The position numbers and the translations under genes were made by a program. A DNA stretch of 29,454 nt from Pseudomonadota bacterium (GTDB taxonomy: Bacteria; Pseudomonadota; Alphaproteobacteria; Caulobacterales; Caulobacteraceae), in assembly GCA_023434265.1 (NCBI GenBank), contig JAEYTA010000085.1, forward strand, positions 1-29,454, written 5' to 3'. This document shows positions 6,870 through 14,810 of this stretch, one piece after another (position 1 is the first letter of the stretch; the number at the start of each line of letters is the position of its first letter). The notes under the pieces were generated by a model. That model worked only from the letters and a program-made list of their open reading frames with translations. It ran no database searches and had not been told where the DNA came from.

Positions 6870-8383
6870 TAGGCCGTTCCGGCCCCGGCGAGTTCCAGCT
6901 TGAGGCCCATCGCCTCGGCCACGGCCTTGCCGCGCTTGCGCGTCTGCTCGCCGAGCAGGACATCGGCGTAACCGTCGGCCGCCGAGAGGATCAGCCGCCC
7001 GTCGCGCACCGCCGCCTCGGCGTTGGCCAGCAGCTGCGGCGAGCGTCCGGACAGGTCGCAGGCCAGACGGATGGCCAGGCCGGTGGCCCGGGCCGTGCGC
7101 CGTTGCTCGTCGGTCAGCAGGCGGCGGATCAGGTCGGTGGCCGGCGTGGCCGACGGGCCGCCGTAGCGGGCGTTGATCGCGGTCGCCAGCCAGGCGCGTT
7201 CGGCATGGGTCTGCCCCGGAATCGGCGCGCGCAGGACCTGGTCGAAGGCCAGTTCGACCCGGTGATCCGGGTGCAGACGCGCGCCGAGGTCGGCGAGCCG
7301 GCAGGCGGCGTCGGCCAGCACGGCGTCGCGCGCCGTCCCGAAGGCGGTCGGCAGGGCGGCGGTGATGGGTTCGATCCAGGCCCGCAACGCGCCGGGCAGG
7401 GTGGGGGAGACGCCCTGTCGCACCCCGAGCGCCGAGCAGCCGGCCAGCAGCGGATCGGTCGCCGCGGTTTCCGGGTCGAGGGACTCGAACAGCAGGCCTT
7501 CGCGCACGCCCCAGGCCGACAGCACGATCTGCTCCAGCCCGAGCCGGTCGATGAGGCCGTCGAGGACAAGGGCGGCGTGCGGCAGGGTCTCGGCGCGCTT
7601 CTTCGTCAGGCCGGGCCATTTCTCCAGCGAGGCCCGGGACTGGCGCGCCACAAGGCGGGCGGTCTCGCGCGCCTCGCCCGCGTCCATGCGGTACTGGTGG
7701 ACGATGTGCAGGGGATAGCCGGTCAGGCTCATGTGCGCCTGGGCGAGGGTCCGCCAAGCGCCGCCTACGGCGTAAAGGGTGGCGGCCCGGAATTCTTTCG
7801 CCGACTTCAGGCGCCGGGCGATCTCGGCGCCGCGGGCGTCGATGTCGGTCGCGTCGATGTCGGCCAGCGAGAAGGGGCCGAGCGGCAGGGTGACGCCGCG
7901 TCCGGCCTCACCCGGGCCGATGCGCACGAGCTCCAGGCTGGAGCCGCCCAGGTCGCCGACGACGCCCTCCGCATCGGGAATGCCCGCGAGCACGCCGAGC
8001 GCCGCGCGGCGCGCCTCTTCCTCGCCGGTGAGCACCCGCACACGAAGTCCGGTCTCGGCGGCGATCCGTTCGCAAAAGTCGACCCCGTCCGCGGCCTCGC
8101 GCACGGCCGCGGTGGCGGCGACGAAGGCGTGGGCGGGGCGGACGCCGTCGATGACGGCGGCAAACCGCTTCAGCGCGGTCACCGCCTGCTCCACGCCCTC
8201 GACCGACAGCCGGCCGGTGCGCGTCAGGTCGCGGCCGAGGCCGGCCAGCACCTTCTCGTTGAAGACGGTCCAGATGGCCCGGCCTTCCAGCCGGTAGAGG
8301 ACGAGGCGGATCGAGTTGGAGCCGATGTCGATGGCGGCGACGTCGCGCGGCGCGCCGAGGGTCGAGGCGAGCACATCCGGCAT
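6869..8383 (-). CDS. ppx: Exopolyphosphatase (Ppx/GppA family)
   Basis: A 504-residue member of the ASKHA phosphatase family that removes terminal phosphate from polyphosphate; some members act on pppGpp. The N-terminal nucleotide/phosphate loop AAIDIGSNSIRLVLY (about 16-30) and the second motif GVVGDLGGSSLELVRIG are both clear. The C-terminal part is the helical HD-like domain of the long form. The start at 8383 is preferred over a longer open frame because the N-terminus then matches the family and the ATG shares its A with the ppk stop (TGATG), implying translational coupling. Pairing with ppk makes the polyphosphatase role more likely than a pure GppA role. Confidence 0.93.
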   Translation of the reverse strand: MPDVLASTLGAPRDVAAIDIGSNSIRLVLYRLEGRAIWTVFNEKVLAGLGRDLTRTGRLSVEGVEQAVTALKRFAAVIDGVRPAHAFVAATAAVREAADGVDFCERIAAETGLRVRVLTGEEEARRAALGVLAGIPDAEGVVGDLGGSSLELVRIGPGEAGRGVTLPLGPFSLADIDATDIDARGAEIARRLKSAKEFRAATLYAVGGAWRTLAQAHMSLTGYPLHIVHQYRMDAGEARETARLVARQSRASLEKWPGLTKKRAETLPHAALVLDGLIDRLGLEQIVLSAWGVREGLLFESLDPETAATDPLLAGCSALGVRQGVSPTLPGALRAWIEPITAALPTAFGTARDAVLADAACRLADLGARLHPDHRVELAFDQVLRAPIPGQTHAERAWLATAINARYGGPSATPATDLIRRLLTDEQRRTARATGLAIRLACDLSGRSPQLLANAEAAVRDGRLILSAADGYADVLLGEQTRKRGKAVAEAMGLKLELAGAGTA

Positions 8384-10608
8384 CAGCGCTTCTTCCGTTC
8401 CGGACGGTCGTAGCGAAGCTCGGCCGGCAGGGTCTTCACCTTGCGACCGCGGCCCGACAGGCTGGGGTTTGTCATGAAGTAGCGGTGCGCCGAGAACGGC
8501 CGCTCGGGGTCGACCGGGGCGAGCCGGCGGTAGCCGCCGTCCGGCTCCAGAACCCAGCTCTGCGCATCGTCCTTCAGATTGGCGACCATGATCTGGTCCA
8601 GCACCTGGTCGTGAACGGTGGCGTTGCACACAGGCGTCATCAGCTCCACCCGCCGGTCGAGGTTGCGCGGCATCCAGTCGGCCGAGGAGATGAACACCTT
8701 CGCCTTGTCGTGGGGCAGGTCGCGGCCGTTGGCGAAGGCGACGATCCGGCTGTGCTCCAGAAAGCGGCCGACGATCGACTTGACCCGGATGTTCTCCGAC
8801 AGGCCCGGCACGCCCGGCCGCAGGCAGCAGATGCCGCGTACGATCAGCTCGATGCGGACGCCCCACTGGCTGGCGCGGTAGAGGGCATCGATGACCTCGG
8901 GGTCGACCAGGGCGTTGAGCTTGGCCCAGATGGCGGCGGGGCGTCCCTGCGCGGCGGCGGTCATCTCCCGGCCGATCAGGTCGATCAGGGTCCGCTTCAT
9001 GTTGAGCGGCGAGACGACCAGGGCCTCCAGCTCGTCCGGGCGGGCGTAGCCGGTGATGTAGTTGAACACCCGACTGGCGTCGCGGCCGAGCGCGGGGTCG
9101 CAGCTGAACAGGCTGAGGTCGGTGTAGATGCGGGCCGTGATCGGGTGATAGTTGCCGGTGCCGAAGTGGCAGTAGGTCTTCAGCCCCTCGCCCTCGCGAC
9201 GGACCACGACGCTGAGCTTGGCGTGGGTCTTGTACTCGACGAAGCCGAAGACGACGTGGACGCCGGCGCGCTCCATGGCCCGGGCCCAGCGCAGGTTGGC
9301 CTCCTCGTCGAAGCGGGCCTTGATCTCGACCAGGGCGGTGACGTTCTTGCCGTTCTCCGCCGCCTCGATCAGGGCCGCGACGATCGGGCTGTCCCGCGAG
9401 GTGCGGTACAGGGTCTGCTTGATGGCGATGACGTGGGGATCGCGCGCCGCCTGGCGCAGGAACTGAACCACCACGTCGAAGCTCTCGAACGGGTGGTGGA
9501 TCAGCATGTCCTTCTCGCGGACCGCGGCGAAGATGTCCCCGCCGTTGTCCCGGACCCGCTCGGGATAGCGGGGCTCGTAGCCGGGGAATTTCAGCTCCGG
9601 ATGGCCGCCGGGGATCAGTTCGGCCACCTGGGCCAGCCCCAGCATGCCGTCGACCAGGACGGTGTCCTCGGGCGCGGCCTCCAACTGGTCGGTGATGAAG
9701 GTGCGCAGGTCGTCGGGCATGCCCGCCTCGATCTTGATGCGCACGACCGAGCCGAGGCGACGCTGCTTCAAGGCCTCCTCGTATTCGATGACCAGATCCT
9801 CGGCCTCCTCCTCGATCTCGATGTCGGAATCGCGGATCAGGCGGAACACGCCCCGCTCGACCACCTCGCAGCCGGGAAACAGGTGGTCGATGAACAGGGT
9901 GAGCAGGCTCTCGAGCGTGATGTAGCGCTTGCGGCCGGGACGGGAACGCCCGTCGGTCGGCAGCGGCCAGAACCGCTTGACCTGGGTCGGCACCGGCACG
10001 AGGGCGTAGAAGGTCCGCCGGTCAGAGTCCCGCTTCAGCTTCAGGGCCAGGGAGAAGCCGAGGTTGGGCAGGAAGGGAAAGGGATGGGCCGGGTCGATGG
10101 CCATCGGCGTCAGCACCGCGAACAGGCGGTTGAGGAACTCCGGCTCCAGCCGTTCGCGCTCGGTCCGGCTGATCCGCCCGGGGTCGACGACCTCGATGCC
10201 GGCCTCTGCCAGTTCCTTGCGTAGCTTGCGCCAGCGCCGCTGCTGTTCGGCCATGAGGGCGCCGGCCGCTGCATTGACCCGCTCGAGGGTCTCGGCGGGG
10301 GTCAGGCCGTCCGGCGACACGACCCGCACCCGCTCCCGCACCTGGCCCTTGAGGCCGGCCACGCGGGTCATGAAGAATTCGTCGAGGTTGTTGGCCGAGA
10401 TCGAGAGGAAGCGCAGCCGCTCGAGCAGGGGGTGCCCCGGGTTGGCGGCCTCTTCCAGCACCCGGCTGTTGAACGCCAGCCAGGAGGCCTCGCGGTTGAA
10501 GAACCGCGCCGGCGAGGCCATCAGCTCTTCCGAGAGGTGAAGCTGCGGCGCGCGGGAGGAAGGAACCTCCACGCCGGAGGTGTCGTCGCTGATCGCCGCG
10601 TGGCTCAT
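8383..10608 (-). CDS. ppk1: Polyphosphate kinase 1
   Basis: A 741-residue enzyme that reversibly makes polyphosphate from ATP. The N-terminal domain begins RFFNREASWLAFNSRVLEEA (about 36-55), followed by the head domain and two phospholipase-D-like catalytic domains. The autophosphorylated histidine is His462 in VEYKTHAKLSVV. The second catalytic block is the VFISSADWMPRNLDRRVEL segment near the C-terminus. Length is normal for PPK1. It is the first gene of a ppk-ppx pair with a one-base overlap, so synthesis and breakdown enzymes are made together. A start at 10608 is supported by family-like spacing to the first conserved block; no strong ribosome site is obvious. Confidence 0.96.
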   Translation of the reverse strand: MSHAAISDDTSGVEVPSSRAPQLHLSEELMASPARFFNREASWLAFNSRVLEEAANPGHPLLERLRFLSISANNLDEFFMTRVAGLKGQVRERVRVVSPDGLTPAETLERVNAAAGALMAEQQRRWRKLRKELAEAGIEVVDPGRISRTERERLEPEFLNRLFAVLTPMAIDPAHPFPFLPNLGFSLALKLKRDSDRRTFYALVPVPTQVKRFWPLPTDGRSRPGRKRYITLESLLTLFIDHLFPGCEVVERGVFRLIRDSDIEIEEEAEDLVIEYEEALKQRRLGSVVRIKIEAGMPDDLRTFITDQLEAAPEDTVLVDGMLGLAQVAELIPGGHPELKFPGYEPRYPERVRDNGGDIFAAVREKDMLIHHPFESFDVVVQFLRQAARDPHVIAIKQTLYRTSRDSPIVAALIEAAENGKNVTALVEIKARFDEEANLRWARAMERAGVHVVFGFVEYKTHAKLSVVVRREGEGLKTYCHFGTGNYHPITARIYTDLSLFSCDPALGRDASRVFNYITGYARPDELEALVVSPLNMKRTLIDLIGREMTAAAQGRPAAIWAKLNALVDPEVIDALYRASQWGVRIELIVRGICCLRPGVPGLSENIRVKSIVGRFLEHSRIVAFANGRDLPHDKAKVFISSADWMPRNLDRRVELMTPVCNATVHDQVLDQIMVANLKDDAQSWVLEPDGGYRRLAPVDPERPFSAHRYFMTNPSLSGRGRKVKTLPAELRYDRPERKKR

Positions 10609-10660
10609 GCACCGCTTCTGACGCGCCGCGCGGGCGGCTGCAACCTCGGTCTGCGGGCGG

Positions 10661-10692
10661 AAAAAAGCCGGCCGGTCACGGGACCGGCCGGC
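10661..10692 (-). terminator. Rho-independent terminator of the first RcnB-like gene
   Basis: On the minus strand an 11-bp perfect stem (GCCGGCCGGTC with its complement, loop of 4) is followed by six T residues (plus-strand A run at 10661-10666). It lies just past the stop codon at 10718. Confidence 0.85.
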
Positions 10693-10717
10693 GAATTCTC
10701 CGTGAACGGACGGCCTG

Positions 10718-11638
10718 TTACCAGGCCCAGGCGTCGTAGATCACGTCGATGATGTACCCGTCGAACTCGTCGATCAGGTAGATATTGTTGTCGACCAGCA
10801 CCCAGCGGGCGCCCGGCGGCGGATAGCCGAGGCCGTAGGTCCGCCAGTCGTTCAGCTGGTAGCGCCAGAAGATCGACGGCAGGTACTGACCGACGTGCCA
10901 GCGCTGGTTCCAGTAGCTGCGGGGCACGCTGTAATAGCCGTGGCCGGGGGCGAAATAGAAGCCGATCCGGAGGCCGGAGAACCCGCGCCAGCGGCGGTCG
11001 TGACGCCACCAGTCGCGGGCGTGACGGCGGTTCCAGTCGCGGCGCCAGTGGTCGGCGTTGAAGCGGTTGCGGAACTCCCGGTATTCCCGCCGGTCCTCGC
11101 GCCGTTCGCGCCGTTCGCGCCGGTCCTCCCGCCGGTCTTCGCGCCGGTCGCGGCGGTCTTCACGCCTGTCCTGACGACGCTCACGCCGGTCTTCGCGTCG
11201 ATCCTGACGGATGTCGGGACGGTCGGCGCGGCGTTCCTCGCGCCGGTCCTGGCGATCCTCGCGACGATCCTGACGCCGGTCGCGCCGATCCTCGCGACGA
11301 TCCTGGCGGTTGTCGGGGCGGTCGGCGCGCCGGTCCTCGCGACGATCCTGCCGGTCTTCACGACGGTCCTGGCGGTCCTCGCGCCGCTCTTCCCGTCGCT
11401 CCTGGCGGTCTTCACGCCGCTCGGTGCGAGGCGTTTCGGCGCGCGGCTGACGCGGCCGCTCGGCGCGGGGCGTGCGGTCCTCGGCCTGACGCTGGCGACG
11501 TTCCTCGCCGCCGTTCTGCTGGGCCGCGCCGCGCCGGCCCCCGTTTCGCTCGCCGTCCTGGGCCAGGACGGTGAGCGGCGCCGCGGCCGGGATGGCGAAG
11601 GACGCCAGCGCCACCGCGACCATGAATGAGCGTTTCAT
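10718..11638 (-). CDS. RcnB-like secreted protein with long Arg/Asp/Glu repeat tract
   Basis: A 306-residue protein with a signal peptide (MKRSFMVAVALASFAIPAAA; processed near residue 27). Residues about 60-190 are almost entirely Arg, Asp, Glu and Gln in repeats such as DRREDRQDRRED. The C-terminal domain (about 220-306: YYSVPRSYWNQRW, GQYLPSIFWRY, YGLGYPPPGARWVLVDNNIYLID) matches the RcnB-type periplasmic fold, linked in Escherichia coli to nickel/cobalt homeostasis. Metal binding is not shown here, since the tract has few His or Met. The start at 11638 is chosen over one 21 nt upstream because it begins the signal peptide and has GGAGA upstream. A paralogue follows at 11804, and both share an upstream direct-repeat site. 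Residues 103-135 and 136-168 are a tandem 33-residue duplication. Confidence 0.8.
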   Translation of the reverse strand: MKRSFMVAVALASFAIPAAAPLTVLAQDGERNGGRRGAAQQNGGEERRQRQAEDRTPRAERPRQPRAETPRTERREDRQERREERREDRQDRREDRQDRREDRRADRPDNRQDRREDRRDRRQDRREDRQDRREERRADRPDIRQDRREDRRERRQDRREDRRDRREDRREDRRERRERREDRREYREFRNRFNADHWRRDWNRRHARDWWRHDRRWRGFSGLRIGFYFAPGHGYYSVPRSYWNQRWHVGQYLPSIFWRYQLNDWRTYGLGYPPPGARWVLVDNNIYLIDEFDGYIIDVIYDAWAW

Positions 11639-11701
11639 TCTCGTATCTTGTCTCCGCACGCCCCTGTCAGACGGCTTGCCGTCAGGGTCGCCCCCGCATC
11701 C

Positions 11702-11717
11702 TGAACCGCGACTGAAC
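11702..11717 (-). promoter_or_regulatory. Direct-repeat site upstream of the first RcnB-like gene
   Basis: The plus strand reads TGAACCGCGACTGAAC, two TGAAC units 11 bp apart, 64 nt upstream of the start at 11638. The paralogous gene has TGAACTGCGTCTGAAC at nearly the same distance. An 11-bp direct repeat is typical of OmpR-type response regulators. It also satisfies the GTTC-N7-GTTC LexA core, so the binding protein is not settled. Confidence 0.5.
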
Positions 11718-11744
11718 GAAACGGCCCAGCCGGCGGCCGGACAG

Positions 11745-11779
11745 AAAAAACGCCCCGCGACCGGGAGCCGCGGGGCGTT
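11745..11779 (-). terminator. Rho-independent terminator of the second RcnB-like gene
   Basis: On the minus strand the stem AACGCCCCGCG/CGCGGGGCGTT (11749-11779, 9-nt loop) runs into a T run (plus-strand A run to 11745). It lies 25 nt past the stop at 11804, so the two RcnB-like genes are separate transcription units. Confidence 0.85.
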
Positions 11780-11803
11780 GAGATCGAGACGGCCGCGCCG
11801 GCG

Positions 11804-12448
11804 TCAGAACACGTCGTAGAGGACGCTGGCGATCAGGCCGGTGGCGATGGCCATCAGGACGATGTCGTCGCCCGCGTGGACGTAGCGGTAGCCCCGCGGG
11901 GCCGGGCCGAGACCGTACACATACGGATCGCGCACATAGTAGTGGCGATAGGCCGGCGGCAGGTAGGAACCCCGTTCCCAGCGATAGCCGTAGTAGCGCG
12001 GCTCGACCCGGTAGTAGCCGTAGCTGGGGGCGTACCAGTAGCCGTTGCGGCGGCCGCTGTAGTCGCGGAAGTCGGCCCGGCCGCGCCACCAGTCGCGATC
12101 GCTGCGGTCCCAGCGGCGTTCCCGGCGGTCGTCGCGACGCTCGCGCCGGAAGTCGCGGCGATCCTCGCGCCGCTCCTCGCGGAACTCGCGCCGGTCCTCG
12201 CGGCGGTCGCGTCGATAGTCGCGGCGGTTGTCGTATTCCCCGCGACGCCAGTCGCGACGATCGTCGCGGCGTTCGCGGCGGAAGTCGCGGCGATCCTCGC
12301 GGCGGTCCTGGCGGTATTCACGTCGGTCTTCGCGACGGTCCTGGCGCCATTCGCGCCGGTCGCCGCGGCTCTGTGCCTCGGCCGCCAGCGGCGCCGCCGT
12401 CGTGGCCAGGGCCAGGGCGACGATGGCGGCTCTCGTGAAGCGGTTCAT
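11804..12448 (-). CDS. RcnB-like secreted protein, second paralogue
   Basis: A 214-residue protein with a signal peptide (MNRFTRAAIVALALATTAAP, probable cleavage after AEA at 22-24). An Arg/Asp-rich tract follows (about 29-115, for example DRREDRREYRQDRRED, with Tyr, Phe and Trp scattered through it). The C-terminal domain (YYRVEPRYYGYRWERG, SYLPPAYRHYYV, YGLGPAPRGYRYVHAGDDIVL) is the RcnB-type pattern and closely parallels the neighbouring gene. The ATG at 12448 has a good AGGAG site and starts the signal peptide; an upstream in-frame ATG at 12493 does not. Likely periplasmic; a metal or envelope-stress role is only an inference from the family. Confidence 0.8.
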   Translation of the reverse strand: MNRFTRAAIVALALATTAAPLAAEAQSRGDRREWRQDRREDRREYRQDRREDRRDFRRERRDDRRDWRRGEYDNRRDYRRDRREDRREFREERREDRRDFRRERRDDRRERRWDRSDRDWWRGRADFRDYSGRRNGYWYAPSYGYYRVEPRYYGYRWERGSYLPPAYRHYYVRDPYVYGLGPAPRGYRYVHAGDDIVLMAIATGLIASVLYDVF

Positions 12449-12514
12449 GGTCGATCTCCTGCGGCGGATGCGGCGGGGCCGCGTCGCGATCATGGCAGGA
12501 TCGGCTCCCGCCGA

Positions 12515-12530
12515 TGAACTGCGTCTGAAC
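12515..12530 (-). promoter_or_regulatory. Direct-repeat site upstream of the second RcnB-like gene
   Basis: TGAACTGCGTCTGAAC on the plus strand, 67 nt upstream of the start at 12448. It matches the site before the sister gene (11702-11717) at 14 of 16 positions. It also lies about 70 nt before the divergent glutathione transferase gene, so it could serve both directions. Confidence 0.5.
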
Positions 12531-12600
12531 GGGGCGGTCAGGTTCGGCGGTTGCGGGGTCCGCCGCCCGCGCCCATGTCGTGGCCAGCCGAGGAGCCGAC

Positions 12601-13320
12601 ATGACCCGACCGATCGAACTCTGGTACTGGCCCACGCCGAACGGCTGGAAGATCTCCATCGCCCTGGAGGAGATGGGGCTCCCGTACGAGATGCACCCGG
12701 TCAACATCGGGACCGGCGAGCAGTTCGCGCCGGCCTTCCAGGCCATCAGCCCCAACGGCCGCATGCCGGCCATCGTCGACCCGGACGGTCCGGACGGCCG
12801 GCCCCTGTCGATCTTCGAGTCCGGGGCGATCCTGCAATATCTCGGCGTCAAGTCCGGCCGCTTCTATGCGCAGGATCCGCGCGGCAAGGCCGAGGTCGAC
12901 CAGTGGCTGTTCTGGCAGGTCGGCGGCCTCGGGCCAATGGCGGGGCAGACGCACCACTTCCGCCAGTATGCCCCGGCCATGACTCCGGACCAGCGCCACC
13001 TCGCCTATGGCGTGCGCCGCTACACCGACGAGACCAACCGACTCTACGGGGTGCTGGATGGGCGGCTGGAGGGCCGCGACTTCGTGGCCGGCGACTACTC
13101 CATCGCCGACATGGCCATCTGGCCGTGGATCCTGCCAGCGCTGCAGGGCCAGGATCTGGCCGACTTCCCGAACCTGGCCGCCTGGCACGCGCGGGTGGGC
13201 GAGCGGCCGGCGGTGCAGAAGGGGCGGGCGCTGGGCGAGGAGCTGCGCCGCAACCTCGCCGCCGCGGGCAAGGACGCGGAACAAGCCCGCAGGGTGCTGT
13301 TCGGCCAGCGCGCCCGCTAA
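12601..13320 (+). CDS. Glutathione S-transferase family protein (YfcG/Nu-like)
   Basis: A 239-residue cytosolic protein. The N-terminal thioredoxin-like domain starts IELWYWPTPNGWKISIALEE, the signature of the Nu/YfcG-YghU group, and includes ISPNGRMPAIVD (cis-proline loop) and FESGAILQYL (glutathione gamma-glutamyl site). The helical C-terminal domain holds ADMAIWPWI. In this group the TPNG threonine and asparagine, rather than Tyr or Ser, contact glutathione; members often show disulfide-reductase activity. The ATG at 12601 is chosen over one 21 nt upstream because AGGAG precedes it at the right distance. Confidence 0.92.
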   Translation: MTRPIELWYWPTPNGWKISIALEEMGLPYEMHPVNIGTGEQFAPAFQAISPNGRMPAIVDPDGPDGRPLSIFESGAILQYLGVKSGRFYAQDPRGKAEVDQWLFWQVGGLGPMAGQTHHFRQYAPAMTPDQRHLAYGVRRYTDETNRLYGVLDGRLEGRDFVAGDYSIADMAIWPWILPALQGQDLADFPNLAAWHARVGERPAVQKGRALGEELRRNLAAAGKDAEQARRVLFGQRAR

Positions 13321-13531
13321 CCCTTCGGCAAGCTTCGGCTGACGCTTTGTTAGGTCGGGTGAATCGAGGATTACCGAACGATTTCAGAGGTGTTTATGGG
13401 CGACCAGGATTCGCGTCCGCCAGGGTGAAAAGCGACTTCGCGGCCTGGTCTGTTAACTTTAACTTCAATCCGCGGGGCATTTCATTCGTGTCAGAGGGCG
13501 GGGCCAGAAGGGCTCCGGTTCGGGAGACACG

Positions 13532-13837
13532 GTGATGAACGCGCACGAAACCGCGCCGAAGACCAGCGAGGAGCAGGGCCTGCCCCTGCCCACGCCCGAG
13601 ATGAGCGGCGACGACCTGTTCCGTCTGGGCATGATGTACTCGACCGGCCAGGGCGGCTGCCCCATGGACCGCGTCTCGGCCCACATGATCTTCAACCTGG
13701 CGGCCCTGAAGGGCTCGATCGAGGCGCGCGTCTACCGCCGCGAGATGAGCCAGGAGATGGACCGCGAGGAGATCAGCGAGGCCCAGAAGGCGGCGCGTCG
13801 CTGGATCGACGCGGGCGTGGTGACGCTCGCGGCCTAG
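13532..13837 (+). CDS. Small Sel1-repeat-like protein
   Basis: A 101-residue protein with one Sel1-type helical repeat: LFRLGMMYSTGQGGCPMDRVSAHMIFNLAALKGS (about 30-63). An acidic/basic helix (REMSQEMDREEISEAQKAARRW) follows. There is no signal peptide, so it is probably cytosolic. Sel1 repeats mediate protein contacts; no enzyme motif is present. GGGAG lies upstream, and two adjacent ATG codons (13532, 13535) are both possible starts. The 211 nt before it hold no other gene I can support. Confidence 0.75.
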   Translation: MMNAHETAPKTSEEQGLPLPTPEMSGDDLFRLGMMYSTGQGGCPMDRVSAHMIFNLAALKGSIEARVYRREMSQEMDREEISEAQKAARRWIDAGVVTLAA

Positions 13838-13846
13838 AAGTGGCGA

Positions 13847-13907
13847 GTGGCCCGTGGCCCGTGGCCGGTAGACAGTGGCCAGTGACGAGCCGCCAGCCAC
13901 GGGCCAC
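13847..13907. terminator. GTGGCC-rich inverted repeat between convergent genes
   Basis: GTGGCCCGTGGC (13847-13858) pairs with GCCACGGGCCAC (13896-13907), and the left arm is partly duplicated in tandem. It lies between the convergent Sel1-like and export-protein genes. It probably ends transcription both ways, though no T run is present, and it may belong to a dispersed intergenic repeat family. Confidence 0.55.
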
Positions 13908-13909
13908 GC

Positions 13910-14686
13910 CTAGAACGACTGATACTGCCCCCCGATCGCATACGAGAAGCCGATGGGGAGGGCGTTGCGGAACTGGGTGACGAAGTTGGCCACCTCGCCG
14001 AGGGTGGAACGCGGGACGTAGAGGATGTCGCCGCGGCGGAGGGCGACGACCTCGCCGCGGCGGGGGCGCAGGTCGACGGCGCGCATCATGCGCACGCCGC
14101 CGGGGCCGCGGCGGATCAGGGCCACTTCCTGGGGGCGCGCCGACGGCAGGAAGTCGCCGGCCTGGATGATGGCCTGGTAGGCGTCGAGGTCGCCGGTCAT
14201 CTCGATCATCCCGGGCGTGCGCACTTCCCCGCCGACCCAGACGCGGATCGGGCCGGCGGCCTTGAGGGTGACCTCGACGGCGGGGCGGCGCAGGTGCGGG
14301 GCGAAGGCGTCGGAGGCGTCGGCCTCGACCTCGGCGATGGTGCGGTCCGCGGCCATGATCTGGCCGGCCAGCGGCAGGGAGATGCGGCCGTCCGGTCCGA
14401 CCCGCTGGGTCCGGGTCAGCTCGGGCGCCGTGGGGGTCGCCACCTCGATCTCGTCGCCGGGATAGAGGACGTACTCGGGCTCCATGTCGGTCCAGTCGGC
14501 GAAGCCGATCTCCGGGAAGGAGGTGCGGCCGACGGACTGGATCCGGCCGGCCGGGCCGCCGCCGGCGCCCGCCGGCAGGGGCAGGCGCGAGTCGTAGTCG
14601 CCCGTCAGCCCTCCGCCGCAACCCGACGCCATGGCGCCGCCGACCCCGATCAGGCCGAGGAGCATGGTGCGGCGGTCGAGGGACAT
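13910..14686 (-). CDS. hfsD: Polysaccharide export outer-membrane lipoprotein (Wza/HfsD type)
   Basis: A 258-residue protein with a twin-arginine-like N-terminus (MSLDRRTMLLGLIG) and a lipobox-like MASGC (Cys23). The polysaccharide-export domain follows (YVLYPGDEIEVATPTAPELTRTQRVGPDGRISLPLAGQI, about 72-110). Two SLBB-like segments come next (VTLKAAGPIRVWVGGEVRTPG and LRRGDILYVPRS). The family forms the outer-membrane exit channel for exported polysaccharide. Size and divergent pairing with a Wzc-like gene resemble Caulobacter hfsD/hfsA, so I call it HfsD-like. The holdfast assignment itself rests on gene order and recall. Confidence 0.8.
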   Translation of the reverse strand: MSLDRRTMLLGLIGVGGAMASGCGGGLTGDYDSRLPLPAGAGGGPAGRIQSVGRTSFPEIGFADWTDMEPEYVLYPGDEIEVATPTAPELTRTQRVGPDGRISLPLAGQIMAADRTIAEVEADASDAFAPHLRRPAVEVTLKAAGPIRVWVGGEVRTPGMIEMTGDLDAYQAIIQAGDFLPSARPQEVALIRRGPGGVRMMRAVDLRPRRGEVVALRRGDILYVPRSTLGEVANFVTQFRNALPIGFSYAIGGQYQSF

Positions 14687-14739
14687 GGCGGAATCGCTCC
14701 GTAAAAATCGGTGTCCGGGGCAGGGTGGTCCGGCGAGGG

Positions 14740-14754
14740 GTAACCCATGGTTAA
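14740..14754 (-). promoter_or_regulatory. Candidate CtrA box between hfsD-like and hfsA-like genes
   Basis: The minus strand reads TTAACCATGGGTTAC, which matches the CtrA consensus TTAA-N7-TTAA at seven of eight fixed positions and contains the frequent TTAACCAT half-site. It lies 54 nt upstream of the hfsD-like start and 57 nt upstream of the hfsA-like start, so it could give cell-cycle control in both directions. Confidence 0.5.
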
Positions 14755-14810
14755 CGCCGGTAGGCGAAGGCTGGCGCCGTCAGTGTTTTCCGATGGAATC
14801 AGTCCGCCGC

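Noticed and set aside
8384..8866. Upstream extension of the ppx frame to 8866
   Set aside because: The extra part lies wholly inside ppk in another frame. The ATG at 8383 gives the family N-terminus and couples to the ppk stop.
10895..11629. A hydrophobic open frame antisense to the first RcnB-like gene
   Set aside because: It is the antisense reading of an Arg/Asp codon tract. It has no signal peptide logic or ribosome site, and the minus strand encodes a signal peptide and conserved domain.
13449..13468. TTAACTTTAACTT considered as a CtrA site
   Set aside because: The two TTAA units are 2 bp apart rather than 7, so it does not fit the consensus.
14631..14810. Longer start for the HfsA-like protein at 14631
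   Set aside because: The extra residues overlap the divergent hfsD-like gene and the CtrA-like site, and they do not resemble the family N-terminus.
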